From NCBI RefSeq assembly GCF_016786255.1, contig NZ_JADMKT010000062.1, forward strand, positions 186,001 through 250,000: a DNA stretch of 64,000 bases, read 5' to 3'. Position numbers and translations under genes: made by a program. The notes under the pieces were generated by a model. It was given only the letters and a program-made list of their open reading frames with translations, ran no database searches and was not told the origin of the DNA. Of this stretch, positions 10,210-17,766 are shown one piece after another. The DNA comes from Robertkochia sediminum. GTDB taxonomy: Bacteria; Bacteroidota; Bacteroidia; Flavobacteriales; Flavobacteriaceae. Within the stretch, counting starts at the first letter, position 1; each line of letters starts with the position of its first letter.

Positions 10210-10809
10210 TTATTGGTATTCCTTGATTTCAGCATCACTTAGTAATAAGACCTTGAGCCAAGAGGGGTGATCGGCTGCGATCTGGGCCCGAAGTTCCGGC
10301 CCTAAAAACTGAGGCGCTATATTTTTATCATTACGGTTGTCTATAAGCCCAGACTCAGCCATCATGTTAAAGGTGACCTGCCGGATCTTCTGGCGGGTGG
10401 AATCGGCCAGGGATTCAATTTCCGGATGCAATTCTGCTTTGGTTCTGAGAAAAGTGATGAACTCTCCCTCGGTGAGTACGGTATCATAAACAAAGGTCTT
10501 TTCGCGCACCACCTCGATCATAAAATCACGGATAAAATGATGGGCCTTACACACGGCATAAAAGGCCATGGCGTTTTGCTCATCCAGGCCCGTATTCAGG
10601 AAATACTCCATTTGTTCCGGACTTAATTGCTGCGCTCTTTTGGTTAGTTCAAGGGCCATACGCTTTCCGGTGGTAGATTTACCACCCCCTAAGGCCGATG
10701 CCAATTGATCTTGTTTCCCTGCTGTGATCATTTCAATGGTTGTCCTAAATTCTTTCGTTCGCAGCGATGCCGCGGTAAATCCAAAACTGTACGGTTTTTC
10801 TTCTATCAT
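10210..10809 (-). CDS. brxA: BREX protein BrxA (DUF1819)
   Basis: The protein starts MIEEKPYSFGFTAASL when the ATG at 10809 is used, giving 199 residues. An upstream start at 10848 would add 13 residues that look non-coding (MSCLCSARKVDG), so I prefer 10809. The family (DUF1819) is a small helical DNA-binding protein of BREX systems. The AASLRTKEFRTTIEM opening and the VREKTFVYDTVLTEGEFITFLRTK region are typical. It is the first gene of the visible BREX operon. A possible -7 element lies about 125 bases upstream of the start, and brxB follows by 3 bases. Confidence 0.92.
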   Translation of the reverse strand: MIEEKPYSFGFTAASLRTKEFRTTIEMITAGKQDQLASALGGGKSTTGKRMALELTKRAQQLSPEQMEYFLNTGLDEQNAMAFYAVCKAHHFIRDFMIEVVREKTFVYDTVLTEGEFITFLRTKAELHPEIESLADSTRQKIRQVTFNMMAESGLIDNRNDKNIAPQFLGPELRAQIAADHPSWLKVLLLSDAEIKEYQ

Positions 10810-10931
10810 AATGCCATCTACTTTCCTTGCAGAACACAAGCAGCTCAAGGGTTGGGAATCCGTTAAGGCAATTTTCTCAACGGGACATAATATTACAACT
10901 CTAAGCTGCGATTTGCAAGGAATGTTTCCCG

Positions 10932-10939
10932 CAAATTTA
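10932..10939 (-). promoter_or_regulatory. Candidate -7 element for the BREX operon
   Basis: The minus strand reads TAAATTTG, a perfect TAnnTTTG Bacteroidota -7 element, in the gap between the helicase gene and brxA. No convincing -33 element, motif A or motif B was seen at the usual distances, so the call is tentative. Confidence 0.35.
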
Positions 10940-11024
10940 CGTCATCTTCCCCCATTACCCCGGGGTTCATGCCCCCTACTCTCCATACTCTTGTATATCA
11001 AACCCATACTTTTAAACCGTTATT

Positions 11025-12821
11025 TCAGGCTACGTAAAAATCTGCCTCATCTTCTTCCTGTTCCTTTCGGTACATCGAAGGGGACACCACACTTGTTTTC
11101 TGGCTTTTGTACACTGGCGATCCCGATTGCAAAACCTTCACCCCGCAAAACCCTTTAGGATTGCGGTCATCATGAGCAGGGTAATTGCTGATGAGCAGTC
11201 CGTACTCATACTGTTGCTTTTTAAAGAAGATGTTTCCGAAATCCGCATTCATCGTACACTCCCAATTATTGTATACCCGGTTGCTTTTGGAGTTGTAACT
11301 CGAAGCGATACGCACGGTTACCCCTTCTGTCTTAAAGCGCTCCCCTTTGGTATTGCGCTCATAGAATTCCGGCTTGAACATAGCCAGCAACCTGTCGTAG
11401 GCCTCTTCATCTAAAAAATACAGGGCTTCTTTCACCTTTTCGGTTAACAGGTCCTGGTAGGTGTACTGCTCCATCTTTACGATCGGGGTAAACATGCCCT
11501 GTTTTTGCTCCTGCTGGAACTTTGTGTGGGTACTTAAACCCTTTACCTTACCGTTATAGAGTCCGTTGCGCCATTCATCTTCTGCAAAAATCTCCCAGTC
11601 CTGTTCAAATTCGGCATAGTGTTCTAACAGGTGCACACTGGCCATGAGTTTAAAATTGCGGTTGTTATGATATCCGCAGAGTCGGCCGGTAATGCCCTGG
11701 GCACCATTGGCCAGCTGCTTATCTCGGGTCTCAATACCGAAACGCACTTTTTCTTTTAAAAGCTTGAGGTCTTTTCCAGCCGTGAGCGCTTGCACTACGA
11801 TCAGCACCACGCGTTTCCCTTGCTTGGTGATCATCTTTTTTACCTCTTCCAGGCCTTCCTGGATTTTGTAATTGCATCCGGCATCCGAGCCAATAGCCAC
11901 ACAAGTAATACTGCGTTTATACATCTTGCGCAACTGATCTCTCAACTCCAGGGCTCTGGTGGTATTTGAGGTTCTGATAATTCCGAGTCCGTCTTCAAAG
12001 GCGAGCAAATGATCTACATATTCATGCACCTTAGGGTGAACGGTAAAGACCTCCTCGCCATCGACCATTTGGGATTGGAGGGGACGAAAGTTTTTTGGGT
12101 AATCTTCTACCACCCCTTCTTCCAGCATTTCGGTGATACCATAATACTGAGGCGGACGTTCCCCTTCCACAATATCGACATCGTAATGTTCTTCAGAAAA
12201 GTGCGCCTCCAGAATATCGTAAGGCGTAGCACTCACCGCCAGAAGTTTAATATCGGGCATGCGTCTTCGAAGCTCATCAAAAAAGGCCATCTTAAAACTG
12301 GATTCTTCCCCAGCCCCATACTGGTCCTCATCACGCACAATGAGCCGCACATCAAAATCGTTGACCACCTTATGAGGATTGGGATGTTTGAAGAACTCAT
12401 TCATTTTGATCACCTGAATATATGAGGGCTTATGTTCCTGTGAAGCAAAATCGAAGAAATCGGCTTCCAGGTTTTTGCGGTTCTGTTCATACAGGTCGGT
12501 ATCGCGCATGCTGGTGACAAAAAGGATGGATTCCTTCTCTTTGATAAACCCAATCTCTGGCAACACATAGTTACACAACACATAGGCCGTACCCGATTTA
12601 CCACTTTGCATAGGCGCTACGAAGCCCACGTTTTTATGTCCTTCTTTGATGGAGAGTGCGATACGAAGGGCGTTGATGACCTGGTTGGGAAACACTCCGG
12701 TGAGCATGGAGTTTTGCAGCACTCCGATGATGTTGGTGCGCAAGCCTTCAGAAGCATCGATAGCGTTAAGGAGTTGGGTAATGGTGGTGTTCCAGTATTT
12801 TTGATAAGCCGTCATAAGCAT
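11025..12821 (-). CDS. SF2 helicase-like ATPase upstream of BREX
   Basis: The 598-residue protein shows helicase motifs. A Walker-A-like APMQSGKSG is at 69-77, D164-E-D-Q167 stands for the DEAD/H box, and SATP at 197-200 is motif III. A later ALTAGKDLK... GITGRLCGYH region may correspond to motifs V and VI. The lysine-serine P-loop is intact, so ATPase activity is plausible. It resembles the helicase parts of Z1-domain or restriction-type proteins more than classical RecQ or Lhr. It lies 215 bases upstream of brxA on the same strand but has its own motif-A promoter. A second ATG at 12815 (MTAYQKYW) could equally be the start. It may be a BREX accessory helicase or an independent defence protein. 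Confidence 0.82.
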   Translation of the reverse strand: MLMTAYQKYWNTTITQLLNAIDASEGLRTNIIGVLQNSMLTGVFPNQVINALRIALSIKEGHKNVGFVAPMQSGKSGTAYVLCNYVLPEIGFIKEKESILFVTSMRDTDLYEQNRKNLEADFFDFASQEHKPSYIQVIKMNEFFKHPNPHKVVNDFDVRLIVRDEDQYGAGEESSFKMAFFDELRRRMPDIKLLAVSATPYDILEAHFSEEHYDVDIVEGERPPQYYGITEMLEEGVVEDYPKNFRPLQSQMVDGEEVFTVHPKVHEYVDHLLAFEDGLGIIRTSNTTRALELRDQLRKMYKRSITCVAIGSDAGCNYKIQEGLEEVKKMITKQGKRVVLIVVQALTAGKDLKLLKEKVRFGIETRDKQLANGAQGITGRLCGYHNNRNFKLMASVHLLEHYAEFEQDWEIFAEDEWRNGLYNGKVKGLSTHTKFQQEQKQGMFTPIVKMEQYTYQDLLTEKVKEALYFLDEEAYDRLLAMFKPEFYERNTKGERFKTEGVTVRIASSYNSKSNRVYNNWECTMNADFGNIFFKKQQYEYGLLISNYPAHDDRNPKGFCGVKVLQSGSPVYKSQKTSVVSPSMYRKEQEEDEADFYVA

Positions 12822-12839
12822 TGGATTTTGATTACCCTA

Positions 12840-12877
12840 CAAATATCCAATGTTACTGTGCAGTTTATTTGCACAGT
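12840..12877 (-). promoter_or_regulatory. Motif A operator (12855-12877) with -7 element, helicase promoter
   Basis: The near-perfect palindrome ACTGTGCA-GTTTATT-TGCACAGT occupies 12855-12877. Seven bases downstream on the minus strand is GATATTTG (12847-12840), a one-mismatch TAnnTTTG. Transcription would start about 12-15 bases before the helicase ATG. The palindrome covers the place of the -33 element, as at the six other motif A sites. Confidence 0.75.
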
Positions 12878-12938
12878 TAATGGAAGACTGAATATGTGGC
12901 ACCACTGAAACACCCTGTTGGTTTTAGGCCTTTCGAAA

Positions 12939-13007
12939 TTACGGAATCCCTTACAAGATTAATTACGGGTTTCCGTATTCCTGTCTATCGAAAGACACTT
13001 ATATTTA
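12939..13007 (+). promoter_or_regulatory. Two motif B copies and distal promoter of the DUF2130 gene
   Basis: Motif B copies are TTACGG-AATC-CCTTAC at 12939-12954 and TTACGG-GTTT-CCGTAT at 12963-12978. The second copy ends exactly 21 bases before TATATTTA (13000-13007), a one-mismatch -7 element directed to the right. The first copy has no matching -7 element at that spacing and may add a cooperative half. This would be the distal promoter of the gene starting at 13109. Confidence 0.6.
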
Positions 13008-13042
13008 AAGAACCATAAATAAGCGCTTGACAGGACGAACTA

Positions 13043-13080
13043 ACTGTGCAGCAAGACTGCAAGGCCCTATACTATATTTG
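13043..13080 (+). promoter_or_regulatory. Motif A variant (13043-13065) and proximal promoter of the DUF2130 gene
   Basis: ACTGTGCA-GCAAGAC-TGCAAGGC (13043-13065) has one perfect half-site and one that keeps only TGCA. Exactly 7 bases later comes TATATTTG (13073-13080), a perfect TAnnTTTG. Transcription would begin near 13087, about 22 bases before the ATG at 13109, which supports that start. Confidence 0.65.
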
Positions 13081-13108
13081 TGGCCTAACCCATAAAAACC
13101 CTGCTATT

Positions 13109-14380
13109 ATGAGCACGCATACCACCATACAATGCCCCGAATGTGGCAGCGATATTAATGTAAACGACATTCTGAAGCATCAGATCGAAGACCAGATGAA
13201 GCAGGAGTTTGCCCGCGAGCGCAAAAAGTTACTCGACGAGCAAAAGGCCAGGGAATCGATCCTGGAAAAGGCCAAACTCGAGCTCGAAGCCAGGAAAAAA
13301 CAACAAGATGAATTGTTTCGCGAGCGCCTGGAGAAAGAAAAGCGCGAAGCTACCTTGGCAATTGAAAAACGACTCAAAGCGAAGCTGGAGGAAGACAATC
13401 AGGAACAGCTGCGTTTGATCCAGGAAGAGCTCAAGGAGAAATCAGAAAAAGTAAAAGATCTACTCAAAAAGGAGGCTGAGATCGAAAAGCTCAAGCGAGA
13501 AAAAGAGGAAGCCATGGAGTTGGCCAAGGTCGAAGCCCAAAAAGAACTCAATGCTGAGTTGGTTGCTCAAAAAGAAAGGATCAAAAAAGAGGCGGCTGCC
13601 GCTTCGGAACTACAGATTCTGGAACTCAAAAAGCAGTTGGAGGATCAGAAAAAGCTCACCGAAGAGATGAAGCGCAAGCAAGAGCAGGGGTCTATGCAGC
13701 TACAAGGAGAGGCGCAGGAGCTCGCCATTGAAGAATGGCTAATGACTAAATTCCCGTTAGACACTATTGATGAGGTCAAAAAAGGGGCTTTAGGAGGCGA
13801 TTGCCTTCAGGTGGTGAATACCAGGGAGCAGGCCAACTGTGGCACCATCTACTACGAGAGCAAACGCACCAAGAATTTCCAGCCTTCATGGATCGAAAAG
13901 TTCAAGAATGACATCCGTGAGAAAGGGGCAGACATTGGTGTTTTAGTCACTGAGGTTATGCCTGCCGATATGGAACGTATGGGCATGAAGGAAGGCATCT
14001 GGATCTGCACGTTTGAAGAGTTTAAAAGCCTGTGTAATGTGCTGCGTCAATCTGTTGTGAAGTGGAGCACCTTAAAACTCCACCAGGAAAACAAGGGTGA
14101 TAAGATGGGGATGCTTTACGATTTTCTCACCAGTACCGAATTTAAATTGCAGATGGAAGGGATCGTCGAAGGTTTTTCCCAGATGCAGCTGGACTTACAA
14201 AAAGAGAAAAACGCCATGAAGCGCATCTGGAAACAGCGCGAAAAGCAGATCGAAAAAGTAATCGGAAATGCCATTCATATGCATGCCTCCATAAGAGGCA
14301 TTGCAGGGAGTGCCGTACAGAGCATTCCGGCATTGGAACTTGACAGGGAAGAACAGGAAGCTTTGGCGATCGAATCATAA
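13109..14380 (+). CDS. DUF2130 family protein, predicted PD-(D/E)xK nuclease with coiled coil
   Basis: From ATG 13109 the protein has 423 residues. Translation from 13046 would include a peptide overlapping the promoter, so it is not used. The N-terminus has a C9-x2-C12 zinc-knuckle-like CPECGS. Residues about 30-200 are an almost uninterrupted Lys/Glu/Arg coiled coil. The C-terminal domain has the DUF2130 pattern: a glutamate in EAQELAIEEWL, D231 in GGDCLQV, and E250-S-K252 in YYESKRTK, matching a PD-(D/E)xK nuclease core. Family members are of unknown function and have been compared with RmuC-like nucleases. The gene is divergent from the helicase and has two promoters carrying motifs A and B, tying it to the island regulon. 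Confidence 0.85.
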   Translation: MSTHTTIQCPECGSDINVNDILKHQIEDQMKQEFARERKKLLDEQKARESILEKAKLELEARKKQQDELFRERLEKEKREATLAIEKRLKAKLEEDNQEQLRLIQEELKEKSEKVKDLLKKEAEIEKLKREKEEAMELAKVEAQKELNAELVAQKERIKKEAAAASELQILELKKQLEDQKKLTEEMKRKQEQGSMQLQGEAQELAIEEWLMTKFPLDTIDEVKKGALGGDCLQVVNTREQANCGTIYYESKRTKNFQPSWIEKFKNDIREKGADIGVLVTEVMPADMERMGMKEGIWICTFEEFKSLCNVLRQSVVKWSTLKLHQENKGDKMGMLYDFLTSTEFKLQMEGIVEGFSQMQLDLQKEKNAMKRIWKQREKQIEKVIGNAIHMHASIRGIAGSAVQSIPALELDREEQEALAIES

Positions 14381-14445
14381 AGCCCCATCCAGTATATTTA
14401 TTTTCCAACCCTAAACCTCCAAAATTGTAAAAGGCCACCAACCTT

Positions 14446-15651
14446 ATGAACAACCCACCTACTTCTCCATATCGATTTTCCCTGTTTGCAAATCTTAAAA
14501 GCTCCAAAACTCCGCAAGGAGAAATGGATATCACCAGCCTTGTGCAAATAATTAAGAACGGGAAGTTCAAGGAGGTGATCTCAAGATTGCGCAATACAAA
14601 GGATAAAAAAGCTAGAAATACGATCAAAACGTCGAACATCCCGGCGGTGACCCTATCGGGCATATTTTCTGAGCGAAGGGGCACAGGCTTGATTTGTCAC
14701 AGCGGACTCATGCAGATCGATATTGACGACCTTTCTGATTACTTTGAAGCGTTCAGAAAACTAAAAGCAGACCCTTATACCTATGTGTGCTTTCGCAGCC
14801 CAGGTGGTGAGGGGATCAAGGCGATCGTAAAGATTCTCCCTTCAGATTCCTCTCACCGGGAACAATTCCTTGCCCTGGAGGGCTATTATCGAGACACACA
14901 TAACATCACTATCGATCCATCCTGCAAGGATATTACCCGGTGTATGCTGCTCTCTTATGACCCCGACATTTACGTTAATGAAAGGGCTCAGGTCTTCACC
15001 AAACGCAAAGAAGCATCAAAGTCCGCTAACAGAAAGGTCGCGTATGCAAGTAATGTTATCACTCCTGGCAGTCCGGAAACGCGAGCAAAAATACAGGAGC
15101 TTACCAAAAAAATCGAAAATGATGGCCTTGACCTAACCGACAGTTACGACAACTGGATGCGCATAGGCTTTGCCCTGCACACGGAACTCGGGGAAGAGGG
15201 TCGGGAATATTTTCATCGCATATCCCAATTCCATCATGACTACAACGAGAGTTCCTGTGAAAATTTTTACACAGAACTTGGCTTAAGAAACAACGGTAGC
15301 ATCACTGCCGGGTCCCTTTTTCATATCGCAGGCGAACAAGGTATAAAGATCAACCATGAACACGACAAACAGCCAATCGACGCCTCAGCCCCTGCTATTG
15401 CTGCAGAGCCCGATCCGGCCTATGAAACTCCTGATCTTAAGGAGGAACTTCGTAAGTTAAGAGACACCCTCAGAAAGGAGCAGGATTGCCTGGCATTCCA
15501 GATCTACAGCAATAAAATTCTGGACGCTATTGCCGATAGCCGCCCTGCATCCAAAGCAGAACTCATTTCGATCAAAGGGATCAGTGAAAAGAAAGCCGAT
15601 GCGTTTGGAGATAGAATACTTGAAATCATGCGTCAGTGCCGCCCCAAATGA
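14446..15651 (+). CDS. BT4734/BF3469-type protein with PriCT-like and HRDC-like parts
   Basis: The 401-residue protein begins with a BT4734-like N-terminal domain (residues about 20-185), including the conserved GLICHSGLMQIDIDDL and VCFRSPGGEGIKAIVKI segments found in Bacteroidota mobile-element and primase-like proteins. A PriCT-2-like helical region follows (about 205-285: LTDSYDNWMRIGFALHTEL). The C-terminal 55 residues look like an HRDC nucleic-acid-binding domain (ISIKGISEKKADAFGDRI). It lies 65 bases after the DUF2130 gene, with a TATATTTA at 14393-14400 that may be its own -7 element. A role in DNA transactions is likely; a full primase active site is not evident. Confidence 0.82.
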   Translation: MNNPPTSPYRFSLFANLKSSKTPQGEMDITSLVQIIKNGKFKEVISRLRNTKDKKARNTIKTSNIPAVTLSGIFSERRGTGLICHSGLMQIDIDDLSDYFEAFRKLKADPYTYVCFRSPGGEGIKAIVKILPSDSSHREQFLALEGYYRDTHNITIDPSCKDITRCMLLSYDPDIYVNERAQVFTKRKEASKSANRKVAYASNVITPGSPETRAKIQELTKKIENDGLDLTDSYDNWMRIGFALHTELGEEGREYFHRISQFHHDYNESSCENFYTELGLRNNGSITAGSLFHIAGEQGIKINHEHDKQPIDASAPAIAAEPDPAYETPDLKEELRKLRDTLRKEQDCLAFQIYSNKILDAIADSRPASKAELISIKGISEKKADAFGDRILEIMRQCRPK

Positions 15652-15742
15652 AGCTCCGCTTAAACATTTGTACAAACTGCCAGAAACCTCGTAAATGAAA
15701 AAGTATCATGGGTAAGGAAAGATCAAAAGGCAGAAGTCATAT

Positions 15743-17104
15743 TTATTCAGGGTGATTCAAAAGCTTCGCAAACTTACACGATTGTCCGTTTTCGAAATCC
15801 ACATCAAGAATCAGATTGAACTTCCCCTGGGTAAGCGGCGTTTGGCGATCTACCTTTTGGATGATGCCTAACCCTAAAGGATCGAAATACACCTCATCGC
15901 CTATAGCGTATTCATCATTTTTAATGGGCAACTCCAAAGAAGCCCTCATCAGATCTACCTTTTCATTGGATCGTATTAACACATACTTTCCCGATTGTAT
16001 TTTCTCGATCTTATCCGCCATATTGCGCAGATAATCTGCATCCTGTACTCCGCACCATTGCTCCGGGATCACTTCATCATCATGTAAAGCACCAAGGAGT
16101 CCGCCGGTAAAAGCCGCCACACTATCGGTATCGGTGCCGATGGCATTGACCGCCACGAGGATTCCCTGCTTCGGTTCTTTAGGGTATTTCAGCGCCAGAA
16201 AGAGTCCGCCAACCACCGTAGCGATACCGGAACCTTTGGTTTCGGGAGCAAAACAGCCCAATTTTCTGAGCACCAAGGTATCGTCTTCCTGATCTCTCAA
16301 TCCCATAAAGACCTGGCGTAAATGCACTACGACCTCCATTACTGTTTGGGCATATTCATCAGCAAAGCTCCTTCCCGCTTCCTTATCCCAGGTCAACATC
16401 CAATCCCGGATGGGCTTCTGATCAATATTGGAAAGCGAAAGTCTGTCACTTATTGTCTTTCCAAACCCAGTCAAAAAGTTTAGGGAATCAAAATCTTCAT
16501 GGTTTTGCTTATGCAGGTCACTCACTGCCAAGCCGTAGAGCATAGCGCCAACAATAGCCCGAGGATGCCCATGGGTACTAATGCTATTGTAAAAGATCTC
16601 GTTTAACAGCTGGTTTTCCCTTTCACTATTAGCCAGGGCAATGGGCAGAATGCGCATGGCGGCTCCATTGGCCCCACTATCGGCATACTGCAAGGTGGTT
16701 TTACCCGCTTTATAACTAAAGAAATTATTATTCCAGTCGGCCGACTTTCGCTCTATTTTCCTGGCGGCATTTTTAATCGTTCGGCCGGCACCACGGGCAT
16801 AATGCAGCCAGGTTGGCAATTCTGTTTTAGCAAAGTAGTGGTGATCCATGCTGCCATCCAAATTCAATGACCTGCAGACAGAAAGAATAAGCTGGGTATC
16901 GTCGGAATAACTTCCTGCTTTAATATAATCTACATACCCATTGAAACGGCCTCCAACAGGCTTTTGCCAATCCCTGAATTCTATAATTTCCGAAACACCG
17001 TAGCGCTTATAGAGATCCTCTTTTGAGCGTTCAAACTCGGTAATCCACCCCAGGGCATCACCTATAGCAGAAAGGAACAGGCTGTTATGTATTCTTTTAT
17101 TCAT
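15743..17104 (-). CDS. ADP-ribosylglycohydrolase (DraG/ARH family)
   Basis: The 453-residue protein has the full DraG-type metal-binding set: G15-D-A-L-G19, S67-D-D-T70, a SGANGAAMRI segment at 143-152, STHGHPRA at 176-183, and G323-T-D-T-D-S328 with D325 and D327. The family removes ADP-ribose from proteins or nucleic acids using two magnesium ions. It is the last gene of the DarT-ZorAB-like operon, 2 bases after the OmpA gene, and is the natural candidate for reversing DarT-type modification. The C-terminal about 90 residues (EYAIGDEVYFDPLGLGII) form a small extra beta-rich domain. Catalytic residues appear intact; the antitoxin role is inferred from context. Confidence 0.92.
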   Translation of the reverse strand: MNKRIHNSLFLSAIGDALGWITEFERSKEDLYKRYGVSEIIEFRDWQKPVGGRFNGYVDYIKAGSYSDDTQLILSVCRSLNLDGSMDHHYFAKTELPTWLHYARGAGRTIKNAARKIERKSADWNNNFFSYKAGKTTLQYADSGANGAAMRILPIALANSERENQLLNEIFYNSISTHGHPRAIVGAMLYGLAVSDLHKQNHEDFDSLNFLTGFGKTISDRLSLSNIDQKPIRDWMLTWDKEAGRSFADEYAQTVMEVVVHLRQVFMGLRDQEDDTLVLRKLGCFAPETKGSGIATVVGGLFLALKYPKEPKQGILVAVNAIGTDTDSVAAFTGGLLGALHDDEVIPEQWCGVQDADYLRNMADKIEKIQSGKYVLIRSNEKVDLMRASLELPIKNDEYAIGDEVYFDPLGLGIIQKVDRQTPLTQGKFNLILDVDFENGQSCKFAKLLNHPE

Positions 17105-17106
17105 GG

Positions 17107-17766
17107 TTAGGTTTTTCCGATCTGACCTACCTTGGGTAGAATCTGAATTAAGAAACGTTTGTTTTTTCCTTCATCATCTCCCATATATCTTCCGGCTCCG
17201 AACCAGCCACTGCCGGCCAGCATGATCTCGAAGGTATCTTCTCCGAAATCGATCCCCCTGGATTCCCAAAATTCATAGAGGGCTTTGGCCCGGTTATAGC
17301 TTAGGATATAGGTCCGTTGTATATACCCCGGATCTTCATTCTTCCATTGTTCTGAAGGGTTATTATACCTCGCGGCCATCCCTTCAATAATAACCAAATA
17401 TTTAATATCCTTATGCTTTACGGGCACATTATCGATAAGCCGTTTTAATTCAAGACCCGCCTGATATAAGTCTTCCTTACTCTTTTCGGGTATTATCGAA
17501 CTCCCTGAACGAAAAAGCACATCAACCACCAGCTCGTGGCGTTTGTTTATAGAATCGTACTCAAAGTACCTTTTATCCAGGTTGTTCAGTGCAGCTTTGA
17601 TCTCTTCCAGCTTTTCAAACTCTTGTAATTTGATCTGCAGCCGGTGTTGTTCGTACTTCATGATCGAGAATACCAGTACAAAGAGCACCAGCATTACAAA
17701 AAACATACTGGTCATGAGATCGGAATAGCTCATCCAGAAGAGATCCCCACTTTTCTTCCTACTCAT
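17107..17766 (-). CDS. MotB/ZorB-like inner-membrane protein with OmpA domain
   Basis: The 219-residue protein has one N-terminal membrane segment, preceded by SYSDLMTSMFFVMLVLF. D16 is placed like the proton-carrying aspartate of MotB and ZorB. The C-terminal part (about 75-215) is an OmpA-like peptidoglycan-binding domain with LSYNRAKALYEFWESRGI and a closing NKRFLIQI. It overlaps the preceding MotA-like gene by 8 bases, typical of paired stator subunits. Together they should form a 5:2-type ion-driven complex anchored in the cell wall, as in Zorya ZorA-ZorB. A flagellar role is unlikely, as no flagellar genes are present. Confidence 0.88.
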   Translation of the reverse strand: MSRKKSGDLFWMSYSDLMTSMFFVMLVLFVLVFSIMKYEQHRLQIKLQEFEKLEEIKAALNNLDKRYFEYDSINKRHELVVDVLFRSGSSIIPEKSKEDLYQAGLELKRLIDNVPVKHKDIKYLVIIEGMAARYNNPSEQWKNEDPGYIQRTYILSYNRAKALYEFWESRGIDFGEDTFEIMLAGSGWFGAGRYMGDDEGKNKRFLIQILPKVGQIGKT

